DNA of 18,059 nt from an uncultured Prevotella sp. (GTDB taxonomy: Bacteria > Bacteroidota > Bacteroidia > Bacteroidales > Bacteroidaceae): NCBI GenBank assembly GCA_905234355.1, contig CAJOHP010000048.1, positions 1-18,059 on the forward strand, in the 5' to 3' direction. Below the pieces are notes generated by a model. The model made no database searches. It was given only the letters and a program-made list of their open reading frames with translations, and had not been told where the DNA came from. This document shows, piece after piece, positions 8,269 through 14,344 of the stretch. Each line of letters opens with the position of its first letter. Position 1 is the stretch's first letter. The position numbers and the translations under genes are program-made.

Positions 8269-8901
8269 ATGAAAAGACTACTGATTCCAGTGATTCTTCT
8301 GTTTGCTGCCATGGCTCCGGCCATGGCACAGACAGACGAAACATTCCAGTTTGTCGACGAGAATGGTAGTGTCGTCCCCGACGGCACTACCATTGTCGCG
8401 ACAACACTCGTCGAAGACGAATTCATGGGCAACAACATCCCCTCCGGCCTGTACGTGAAGAACACAGGCGAGACCACGGCCCATGTGCGCATCATCTATG
8501 AAGTGAGCCAGATAGACAACGGCCTGGTGCAGGTGTGCTTCCCTGTGACATGCAACTCCAAGGGCGCCGTCGGCAGCTACGACACCGCCGCCGGCCCGAT
8601 GATGGCCGACGAGGAGCGCGACCTGCAGAGCGAGTGGTTTCCCGAGGCCTATGGCACGTGCAAGGTGAAGTACCGCCTAGAGCTCATGGAGCAGCGCGGC
8701 CTCTTCCCCCGCCAGACCTACGAGAAGGTGGCCGACGGCCCGACAGTGTCTGTCGTCTTCAGCTACGACGACCCCGCCGCCGTCACGTCGCTCGTGCAGC
8801 AGCACGCCCCGAGCGCCCAGCGCTACGACCTGCTGGGCCGGCAGCACAAGGGCCAGCGCGCCATCGTCATAGACCGCGGCCGCAAGGTCGTCAGAAAATG
8901 A
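8269..8901 (+). CDS. Small secreted protein with C-terminal tail, unknown function
   Basis: A 210-residue exported protein starting 9 bp after the previous stop, which suggests translational coupling. Residues 1-20 are a signal peptide (AMA, then Gln21). Residues 25-165 look like one beta-sandwich (GLYVKNTGETTAHVRIIYEVSQ, CKVKYRLELME), a pattern seen in proteins that carry an added Ig-like or COG1470-like fold. Two cysteines flank a short segment (VCFPVTCNS). The end, QRYDLLGRQHKGQRAIVIDRG then RKVVRK, is a variant of the tail seen in the neighbouring genes. I do not recognise a named family. Confidence 0.75.
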   Translation: MKRLLIPVILLFAAMAPAMAQTDETFQFVDENGSVVPDGTTIVATTLVEDEFMGNNIPSGLYVKNTGETTAHVRIIYEVSQIDNGLVQVCFPVTCNSKGAVGSYDTAAGPMMADEERDLQSEWFPEAYGTCKVKYRLELMEQRGLFPRQTYEKVADGPTVSVVFSYDDPAAVTSLVQQHAPSAQRYDLLGRQHKGQRAIVIDRGRKVVRK

Positions 8902-8934
8902 CACCATTGCAAAAGGACCAGCAGACCATCGTCT

Positions 8935-8967
8935 GAACTCCCGAACTCCTGAACTCCTGCAACTCCT
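8935..8967 (+). repeat. Four short direct repeats (GAACTCCT type) in an intergenic gap
   Basis: The 77-bp gap between 8901 and 8979 contains GAACTCCC (8935), GAACTCCT (8943), GAACTCCT (8951) and GCAACTCCT (8959) in tandem, followed by an eight-A run just before the ATG. No promoter motif is seen. The array may be a simple slippage product or a spacer that affects ribosome access to the next gene. Confidence 0.7.
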
Positions 8968-8978
8968 AAAAAAAAGAC

Positions 8979-9473
8979 ATGACCAAACGACTACTCCTTT
9001 TCGCAGCTCTGCTCTGCATCATGGGCACCGTCCGTGCACAGCTGCCCTCCGTCGTGCTGAAAGACCTGGCCGGCAAGGCCGTGAGCACCGACACCCTCTC
9101 CAATGGCGGCAAGCCGTTCATCATCGATTTCTTCGCCACATGGTGCAAGCCCTGCAACCGCGAGCTCGACGCCATCGCCGAGGTCTACGACGACTGGCGC
9201 GAAGAGACCGGCGTGAAGATTATCGCCATCAGCATAGACCAGGCACAGAACATCAACAAGGTGAAACCGCTCGTCGACAACCACGGGTGGGACTACGACG
9301 TGCTGCTCGACCCCAACGGCGACCTCAAGCGTGCTCTCGGCATACAGATGATACCCTACGTGCTCATCGTCGACGGCAAGGGTCAGATTGTCTACAAGCA
9401 CAACGGCTATACCGACGGTGCCGAGACAGAACTCATCGAGAAAGTACGCGAACTCATCGCAAGTGACAACTGA
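8979..9473 (+). CDS. TlpA-type thioredoxin-like protein
   Basis: A 164-residue exported thioredoxin-fold protein. Residues 1-20 are a signal peptide (VRA, then Gln21). The active-site strand FFATWCKPCNREL has the redox pair C56 and C59 (CKPC), and the cis-proline P126 lies in MIPYVLIVDGKG, so both key elements of a working thioredoxin are present. The insert IIAISIDQAQNINKVKPLV between them is typical of TlpA/ResA-like proteins, which act as periplasmic thiol-disulfide reductases. It has no C-terminal tail like its neighbours and no lipobox, so a soluble periplasmic location fits. Its place beside the DUF6029 barrel and the Omp28-like genes suggests it may keep their cysteines reduced; that partnership is an inference. 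Confidence 0.9.
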   Translation: MTKRLLLFAALLCIMGTVRAQLPSVVLKDLAGKAVSTDTLSNGGKPFIIDFFATWCKPCNRELDAIAEVYDDWREETGVKIIAISIDQAQNINKVKPLVDNHGWDYDVLLDPNGDLKRALGIQMIPYVLIVDGKGQIVYKHNGYTDGAETELIEKVRELIASDN

Positions 9474-9487
9474 CCCCGTGAGACATC

Positions 9488-11197
9488 ATGCGTAACAACA
9501 TCTTATCATCTATCACCGCCATCACCCAACGCCCCATGAGCGCAGCGCAGCAGTCGTTGCGCTTTTTGGCTTTATCATTCATAGCCAGCCTTGCGCCCCT
9601 GGGCCACACGCTGGCACAGACCACGCTGAGCGGCAGCATACAGACCGACATACTCATCCCGCAGACCGACAGCGTCATCGGCGCCGAGAAAGACGGCGAC
9701 TGGGGCAAGACCAACACCTACATAGACCTCATGCTGCAGAGCAAGGACGTGGAGGCCGGCGCCCGTCTGGAGTACCTGGAGCACCCGCTGCCACAGTTCA
9801 AGAGCGAGGATGGCTACCGGGGCTGGGGCGTGCCTCACTTCTACGTGAAGGGCAAGGGCCGCAACGTCGACCTCACCCTCGGCACGTTCTACGAGCAGTT
9901 CGGCTCGGGCTTCGTGCTCCGCGCCTATGAGGACCGCCCCCTGGGCATCGACAACTCCATCCTCGGCGCCCGCCTGCACGCCCAGCCCTTCCAGGGCGTG
10001 CGCCTCACCACGCTCTACGGCAAGCAGCGCGTCTACTGGGACTGGCCCGACAGCTATCTGGCCGGCGCCGACCTGGAACTGAACGTCGACGAGTGGCTGC
10101 CCGCCATGCAGCGCAGCGACACGCGCCTGATGCTCGGCGCCTCGTGGGTGAACAAGGACGAGCGCCAGCAGGACGACATCTTCACCGACCAGACCCACAA
10201 GCTCAACCTGCCGCGCTACGTCAACGCGTGGGACGTGCGGGCACAGCTCAACCACGGCAACTGGAGCCTCCTGGGCGAATATGCCCAGAAGACGGCCGAC
10301 CCGAGCTACGACAACAACTACACCTACAGCAAGGGCCATGTGGCCATGCTCTCCGGCACCTATTCGCGCAAGGGCCTCAGCCTCCTGCTGCAGGCCAAGC
10401 GGTCGGAGAACATGTCGTTTCGCAGCCAGCGCTCGCAGAAGGGCATACCCGCACGCATCAACCACCTGCAGGCCTTCACCCTCGACCACACCTACGCCCT
10501 GGCCGCACTCTATGCCTACGACACGCAGATGGCACTGGGCGAGTGGGCCTATCAGGCCGAGCTGGGATACCAGTTCAAGCGCCGCACGACGCTCGGCGGC
10601 AAGTATGGCATGAACGTCAAGGTCAACTATAGCTACGTGCGCAGCATACAGCACGACTACGCCGCCGCTGCCGACCTCAAGGGCACCGACTGGTTCTACA
10701 GCAGCTTCTTCAAGTGGGGCGACCAGACCTACTATCAGGACTTCGACATACAGATAGACCGCAAGTTCTCCAAGTCCTTCAAGCTCAACCTCATGTATAT
10801 GAACCAGCGCTACAACCAGCAGGTCATCGAGGGCCACGGCGAGGGCATGATACACAGCGACGTCTTCGTGGCCGATGCCAAGTATCAGTTCTCGCCCAAG
10901 GTGACACTGCGCGGCGAGGCCCAGTACCTCAGCACGAAGGAAGACCAGGGCGACTGGCTCTTCGGCCTGCTCGAGCTCTCGCTCGTGCCCCACTGGATGC
11001 TCACCGTGAGCGACATGTACAACGCCGGCGAGAGCCACGTGCACTACTATCAGGGCCTCGTCACCTTCAACACCGGCGCCCACCGCATACAGGCCGGCTA
11101 CGGCCGCACCCGCGCCGGCATCAACTGCTCGGGCGGCGTCTGCCGCTACGTGCCCGCCTCGCGCGGATTCACCCTCAGCTACAACTATAACTTCTAA
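9488..11197 (+). CDS. DUF6029-family outer-membrane beta-barrel protein
   Basis: A 569-residue protein starting 14 bp after the TlpA-like gene. The N-terminus to about residue 44 is an export signal (TLA, then Gln); Met17 at 9536 is an alternative start that gives a more normal signal length. The rest alternates amphipathic strands and short turns (LEYLEHPLPQF, YEQFGSGFVLRAYEDRPLG, YGMNVKVNYSYVRS) and ends in SYNYNF, an aromatic last strand typical of outer-membrane barrels. The pattern agrees with DUF6029 proteins of Bacteroidota, whose function is not known. The only two cysteines, C547 and C552, lie in INCSGGVCRYVPASRGF just before the last strand. Given the surrounding CxxC proteins they could form a disulfide that is made or broken by a neighbour. 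Confidence 0.8.
   Translation: MRNNILSSITAITQRPMSAAQQSLRFLALSFIASLAPLGHTLAQTTLSGSIQTDILIPQTDSVIGAEKDGDWGKTNTYIDLMLQSKDVEAGARLEYLEHPLPQFKSEDGYRGWGVPHFYVKGKGRNVDLTLGTFYEQFGSGFVLRAYEDRPLGIDNSILGARLHAQPFQGVRLTTLYGKQRVYWDWPDSYLAGADLELNVDEWLPAMQRSDTRLMLGASWVNKDERQQDDIFTDQTHKLNLPRYVNAWDVRAQLNHGNWSLLGEYAQKTADPSYDNNYTYSKGHVAMLSGTYSRKGLSLLLQAKRSENMSFRSQRSQKGIPARINHLQAFTLDHTYALAALYAYDTQMALGEWAYQAELGYQFKRRTTLGGKYGMNVKVNYSYVRSIQHDYAAAADLKGTDWFYSSFFKWGDQTYYQDFDIQIDRKFSKSFKLNLMYMNQRYNQQVIEGHGEGMIHSDVFVADAKYQFSPKVTLRGEAQYLSTKEDQGDWLFGLLELSLVPHWMLTVSDMYNAGESHVHYYQGLVTFNTGAHRIQAGYGRTRAGINCSGGVCRYVPASRGFTLSYNYNF
9544..9567 (+). terminator. Terminator-like hairpin inside the leader of the DUF6029 gene
   Basis: AGCGCAGC (9544-9551), loop AGTC, and GTTGCGCT (9556-9563) form an eight-base-pair stem with one G-U pair, followed directly by a T5 run (9563-9567). 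This has the form of an intrinsic terminator but lies within codons 19-27 of the gene. It could act as a coding-region attenuator that is masked when ribosomes translate the leader. It may equally be a chance product of codon choice. Confidence 0.3.
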
Positions 11198-11200
11198 GCC

Positions 11201-12100
11201 ATGAGCAAGCATCCATCATACCCCCTCCACTACCCCCTTGCCGCCTACGTAAGCTGCGCTGCCAGCGCAGCCCTCAGAGTCGGCGAAGCCCTCAAAGTCC
11301 GCGCAGCCCTCACCCTCACGGCAGCCCTCGCCCTGGCCTCGTGCAGCAACATTGCCGACGACGAGCGCCTCATCTACGTGAAGCAGCCCGACGTCAACCG
11401 CAAGGTGCTCGTCGAAGACTTCACCGGGCAGCGCTGCGTCAACTGCCCCGCCGCCACGCTCGAGATAGAGAAGATGCAGGAGCAGTTCGGCCACGACAAC
11501 GTCATCGCCGTGGGCATACACTCCGGCCCGCTCGGCTTCAAGGGCAGTGCCAGCCTCCTGGGCCTGGCCACCGAGCTGGGCGACGAGTACTACAGCCACT
11601 TCGCCATCAGCTACCAGCCGCAGGGTCTCGTCAACCGCACAGGCAAGCAGGACTACCAGCAGTGGGCCGCCAGCGTGCGCGAGCTCATACAGCAAGCCGC
11701 ACCCCTCACCATCAGCCTGGACTGCGCCTACGACAGCGTGAGCCGCCAGGCCACCATCGACGTGCAGGCCCTGGCCACCACAGGCACCGTGGACGGCAAG
11801 CTGCAGCTATGGGTCGTCGAGGACAGTATCACGGCCATGCAGCTGCGCTACAACATCGTGGACCAGCCCACCAGCGGACAGCTGCAAGACCGCCAGTACG
11901 TGCACAACCACGTGCTGCGCGCCGCCGTCAACGGCACCTGGGGCGACGAGGTGAGCATCAGCGAGGGACAGGCCCTCACCAAGCACTATGCCTTCACCGC
12001 CGACGAGGCTTGGAAGACAGAGCACCTCAGCGTCGTCGCCTTCGTCTACAACGATGCCGGCGTGGTGCAGGTAGAGAAACGACACATCATCAACCAATAA
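11201..12100 (+). CDS. Omp28-like outer-membrane lipoprotein with CVNC motif
   Basis: A 299-residue lipoprotein starting 3 bp after the DUF6029 stop, so the two are probably translationally coupled. The lipobox is LALASC with C48 as the lipidated residue; the leader is unusually long because it contains a 6-residue repeat (see 11265-11336). The mature part opens with VLVEDFTGQRCVNCPAATLEIEKM, the hallmark of the Omp28 family, with the redox-type pair C79 and C82. P140 in SYQPQGLVNRTG sits where thioredoxin folds have the cis-proline. The C-terminal half (TISLDCAYDS, QATIDVQALATTGTVDGKL, QLWVVEDSITAMQLRYN) is a beta-sandwich common to this family. Omp28 proteins are outer-membrane associated and their role is poorly defined. 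There is no C-terminal tail here. Confidence 0.85.
   Translation: MSKHPSYPLHYPLAAYVSCAASAALRVGEALKVRAALTLTAALALASCSNIADDERLIYVKQPDVNRKVLVEDFTGQRCVNCPAATLEIEKMQEQFGHDNVIAVGIHSGPLGFKGSASLLGLATELGDEYYSHFAISYQPQGLVNRTGKQDYQQWAASVRELIQQAAPLTISLDCAYDSVSRQATIDVQALATTGTVDGKLQLWVVEDSITAMQLRYNIVDQPTSGQLQDRQYVHNHVLRAAVNGTWGDEVSISEGQALTKHYAFTADEAWKTEHLSVVAFVYNDAGVVQVEKRHIINQ
11265..11336 (+). repeat. Four in-frame 18-bp tandem repeats forming the lipoprotein signal sequence
   Basis: Imperfect 18-bp units start at 11265, 11283, 11301 and 11319, each with the core GCAGCCCTC or GAAGCCCTC. They encode successive hexapeptides AALRVG, EALKVR, AALTLT and AALALA. The first two are charged and supply the n-region; the last two are hydrophobic and supply the h-region that leads into the lipobox. 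All units are in frame, so gain or loss of a unit would lengthen or shorten the signal peptide without breaking the gene. Confidence 0.8.
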
Positions 12101-12113
12101 AAGCAACAGACAC

Positions 12114-14015
12114 ATGAAAAGACTGTTTACTCTTCTGTCTGCTATCGTCATGGCAGGCACCCTGGCTGCCCAGACAGCCTTATGGCAACAGGCACCGCAG
12201 CCCGTCCGACAGTTGAAGAACACCCATCGCGCCGTCGCCCAAGGACAGTCGTGGTGGGGCTATGCCACCAGCAGCGACGGGCTCGCCGGCTTAGGCGTGA
12301 GGAGCGCCGACACCTACCACTGCGCCATCTTCGTGCCCGGCGACCACAGCGTGGCCGGCGGCAAGACCATCGACGGCATGCGCTTTGCACTCATGGCACC
12401 CAACGCCAGCGACGTGAGCGTGTGGATAGCCACCGAGCTGCCCGACGACCTCAGCGACCCCACCGTCGTGCGACAGCAGGACGTAGACTACAAAGGCCCC
12501 AGCGAGGATGCCATCAGCGTGATGCTCGACGAGCCCTACGCCATACCCGACGACGGATGCTACGTGGGCTATAGCTTCACCATCGACCCGATGACCTACC
12601 AGAACGATGCCTACCCCGTCCTCACCAACGGCACCGACACGCCCAATGCCCTCTTCATCCGCACGGAGACGGTACAGTCGTCGTGGACCGACCTTTACGG
12701 CCAGGGCTTTGGTGCGCTCTACCTGCAGCTGCTGCTCAGCGGCGAGTTTGAGCAGTTTGCCGTGTCGCCCTCGGGCATCGGCACCGTCTATTCCGCTCCC
12801 GACGCCGCCAACACCCTGCAGGTCACGCTGACCAACTATGGCACCGCCCCCGTGGAGAGCATCGACTACACGGTCGTGACCGACGGCGAGGAAGGCCCAC
12901 TGCAGCACCTCGCGCTCGACGAGCCTTTGTCCAACTATGAGCAGACCACCGTCAGCATCAGCGTGAACGGCATGCCCACGGCCACAACGGTCTACCAGAT
13001 GATCAGCGTGACCGGCGTCAACGGCCACGACAACATGGCCGAGGAGCCCGACTGCGAGTACCTGCTCGTCACGCTCAGCGAAATCCTGGAGCGCAACGTG
13101 GCCGTCGAGGAGTACACCGGCACGGGCTGCGGCTGGTGCCCCCGCGGCATCGTGGGCATGGAGAAGATGCGCCAGACCTTCGGAGCCCGCTTCGTGGGCA
13201 TCGGCATACACCAGTACAACACGGGCGACCCGATGTATCTGGGCACCAACAACTATGCCCAAGTGGGCTTCACCGGCGCCCCGTCGTGCAAGCTCGACCG
13301 CCACGCCACCCTCGACCCCTACTACGGCTCCGCCGACGACATCTGCGACGACTTCCGCGCCGAGATGGCTGTGCCCGCCCTGGCCAAGGTGGCACTCAGC
13401 GCCGTATGGAACAGCGACAAGACCAAGGTCGACGCCGAGGCCACGGTGACCGCACTCTACGAGGACGCCAACTACAGCGTGGAGCTGGTCCTCATAGCCG
13501 ACGACGTGAAGGGCACCGGCACCTCCTGGCGCCAGCAGAACTACTACTCCTCCCAATACTCGTCGTCGCAGCTGCCTGACGACCTGGCCCCCTACGGCAA
13601 AGGCGGCAGTCTGGGCACATCGACCATCACCCCGTCATTCAACGATGTGGCCATCGCCAGCTCCTACGCCAGCGGCAAGAACCAGGCCGAGGCCGTCAGC
13701 GGCCTCAGCGCCGGACAGTCGCAGAACGTGAGCTACACGCTCAGCATGCCCACCAAGACCACGCTGAAGAGCGCCATAAAGACCGACAAGGTCTTCGCCG
13801 TGGCACTCATCGTAGGTCCCGACGGCACCATCGCCAACTCGGTGAAGGTGCCCGTGACCGATGCCATCCACGACGGCGTGAGCAGCACAACGGTCGCAGC
13901 CACGGCCGCCCGCGAGAGCTACACGCTCGACGGACGCCGTCTCGAGGCATCTCAGCGCGGCCTGAACATCGTGCGCACCGCCGACGGACGCACCATGAAG
14001 ATGGTGGTGAGGTAA
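12114..14015 (+). CDS. Secreted protein with central CGWC thioredoxin-like (Omp28-like) domain and C-terminal tail
   Basis: A 633-residue exported protein, last gene of the train, 13 bp after the lipoprotein gene. Residues 1-19 are a signal peptide (LAA, then Gln20). Residues 20-225 form a beta-rich domain of unknown family. Residues about 228-320 (TLQVTLTNYGTAPVESIDYTV) resemble a CARDB-like adhesion fold. The Omp28-like thioredoxin domain begins at NVAVEEYTGTGCGWCPRGIVGMEKM with C339 and C342, and has a cis-proline at P390 (GAPSCKLDRH). A beta-rich region follows. The tail YTLDGRRLEASQRGLNIVRTADGRT..KMVVR (split here) matches those of other proteins in the operon. CGWC is an unusual dipeptide for the family's active site. 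The domain order suggests a surface protein with an oxidoreductase module; its partner is unknown. Confidence 0.8.
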   Translation: MKRLFTLLSAIVMAGTLAAQTALWQQAPQPVRQLKNTHRAVAQGQSWWGYATSSDGLAGLGVRSADTYHCAIFVPGDHSVAGGKTIDGMRFALMAPNASDVSVWIATELPDDLSDPTVVRQQDVDYKGPSEDAISVMLDEPYAIPDDGCYVGYSFTIDPMTYQNDAYPVLTNGTDTPNALFIRTETVQSSWTDLYGQGFGALYLQLLLSGEFEQFAVSPSGIGTVYSAPDAANTLQVTLTNYGTAPVESIDYTVVTDGEEGPLQHLALDEPLSNYEQTTVSISVNGMPTATTVYQMISVTGVNGHDNMAEEPDCEYLLVTLSEILERNVAVEEYTGTGCGWCPRGIVGMEKMRQTFGARFVGIGIHQYNTGDPMYLGTNNYAQVGFTGAPSCKLDRHATLDPYYGSADDICDDFRAEMAVPALAKVALSAVWNSDKTKVDAEATVTALYEDANYSVELVLIADDVKGTGTSWRQQNYYSSQYSSSQLPDDLAPYGKGGSLGTSTITPSFNDVAIASSYASGKNQAEAVSGLSAGQSQNVSYTLSMPTKTTLKSAIKTDKVFAVALIVGPDGTIANSVKVPVTDAIHDGVSSTTVAATAARESYTLDGRRLEASQRGLNIVRTADGRTMKMVVR

Positions 14016-14026
14016 GCCAAAAGGCA

Positions 14027-14059
14027 GATGCATGCACGATGCATAAACCGTGCATACAC
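14027..14059. repeat. Three tandem 11-bp repeats (GATGCATNNAC)
   Basis: GATGCATGCAC (14027), GATGCATAAAC (14038) and CGTGCATACAC (14049) lie head to tail 11 bases downstream of the stop of the last plus-strand gene. Each contains TGCAT, the first two within an ATGCAT palindrome, on one helical turn. TGCACG (14033-14038) and CGTGCA (14049-14054) can also pair. The rest of 14060-14127 is AT-rich and shows no motif I can name. Confidence 0.65.
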
Positions 14060-14127
14060 GGATAAATATATGGTTTTGTAAGTCATTGAAAGCGAGAATG
14101 TTACGAATTTCAGCTTGAAACCATTCC

Positions 14128-14254
14128 GTTTTACCCCCTAAACGACCCCCGTTTACACCCTAAACGACCCCCGTTTACCCCCTAAACGAGCCCCGTCTAC
14201 ACCCTAGCCGAGAGTCGGCTAGGGTGTAGACGGGGCTCGTTTAGGGTATAGCGG
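14128..14254. repeat. Array of six 17-bp palindromes on an exact 22-bp period
   Basis: Units start at 14128, 14150, 14172, 14194, 14216 and 14238. The core is CGTTTA-N5-TAAACG with spacers of five bases (ACCCC, AGCCC and similar). Units 2 and 3 are perfect palindromes in their arms. Unit 1 has one extra T. Unit 4 is CGTCTACACCCTAGCCG, and unit 5 is its exact reverse complement. Unit 6 keeps only the left arm. The centres are C-rich in units 1-4 and G-rich in units 5-6, so the array flips orientation at 14213. Twenty-two bases is close to two helical turns, so proteins bound at each unit would lie on one face. It is between two convergent genes. I know of no feature type that fits; candidates are a protein-binding array, a transcription barrier or a dispersed chromosomal repeat. 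Confidence 0.85.
14180..14246. terminator. Perfect 32-bp inverted repeat with 3-nt loop between convergent genes
   Basis: Bases 14180-14211 are exactly complementary to 14215-14246, with the loop GAG at 14212-14214. In RNA from either strand this folds into a very long stem, so it could block readthrough between the convergent genes ending at 14015 and 14345. It lacks the T-run of an intrinsic terminator on either side, and its length and its embedding in the 22-bp array suggest it is more than a simple terminator. Confidence 0.5.
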
Positions 14255-14344
14255 AAGGTCGTTGGCAATACTTTTGGAGATCAAAGCAGGCTGCGACGCA
14301 TAAAGATGCGGGCCTGAAAGAGGCAGTAAACGCGCTGTACGGCG

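Noticed and set aside
9575..11212. 545-codon minus-strand frame antisense to the DUF6029 gene
   Set aside because: It is a shadow of the barrel gene. The plus-strand frame has a signal sequence, barrel strands and an aromatic C-terminus.
14033..14054. TGCACG/CGTGCA hairpin as the operon terminator
   Set aside because: The stem is only six base pairs with a ten-base loop and no T-run follows directly. The 11-bp repeat explains the symmetry better.
14128..14254. CRISPR array
   Set aside because: Units are palindromic with 5-bp near-constant spacers, not 25-40 bp unique spacers, and no cas genes are in the window.
14128..14254. Insertion sequence or MITE ends
   Set aside because: There is no transposase, no target-site duplication that I could see, and the repeats are internal and periodic rather than terminal. 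A decayed MITE cannot be fully excluded.
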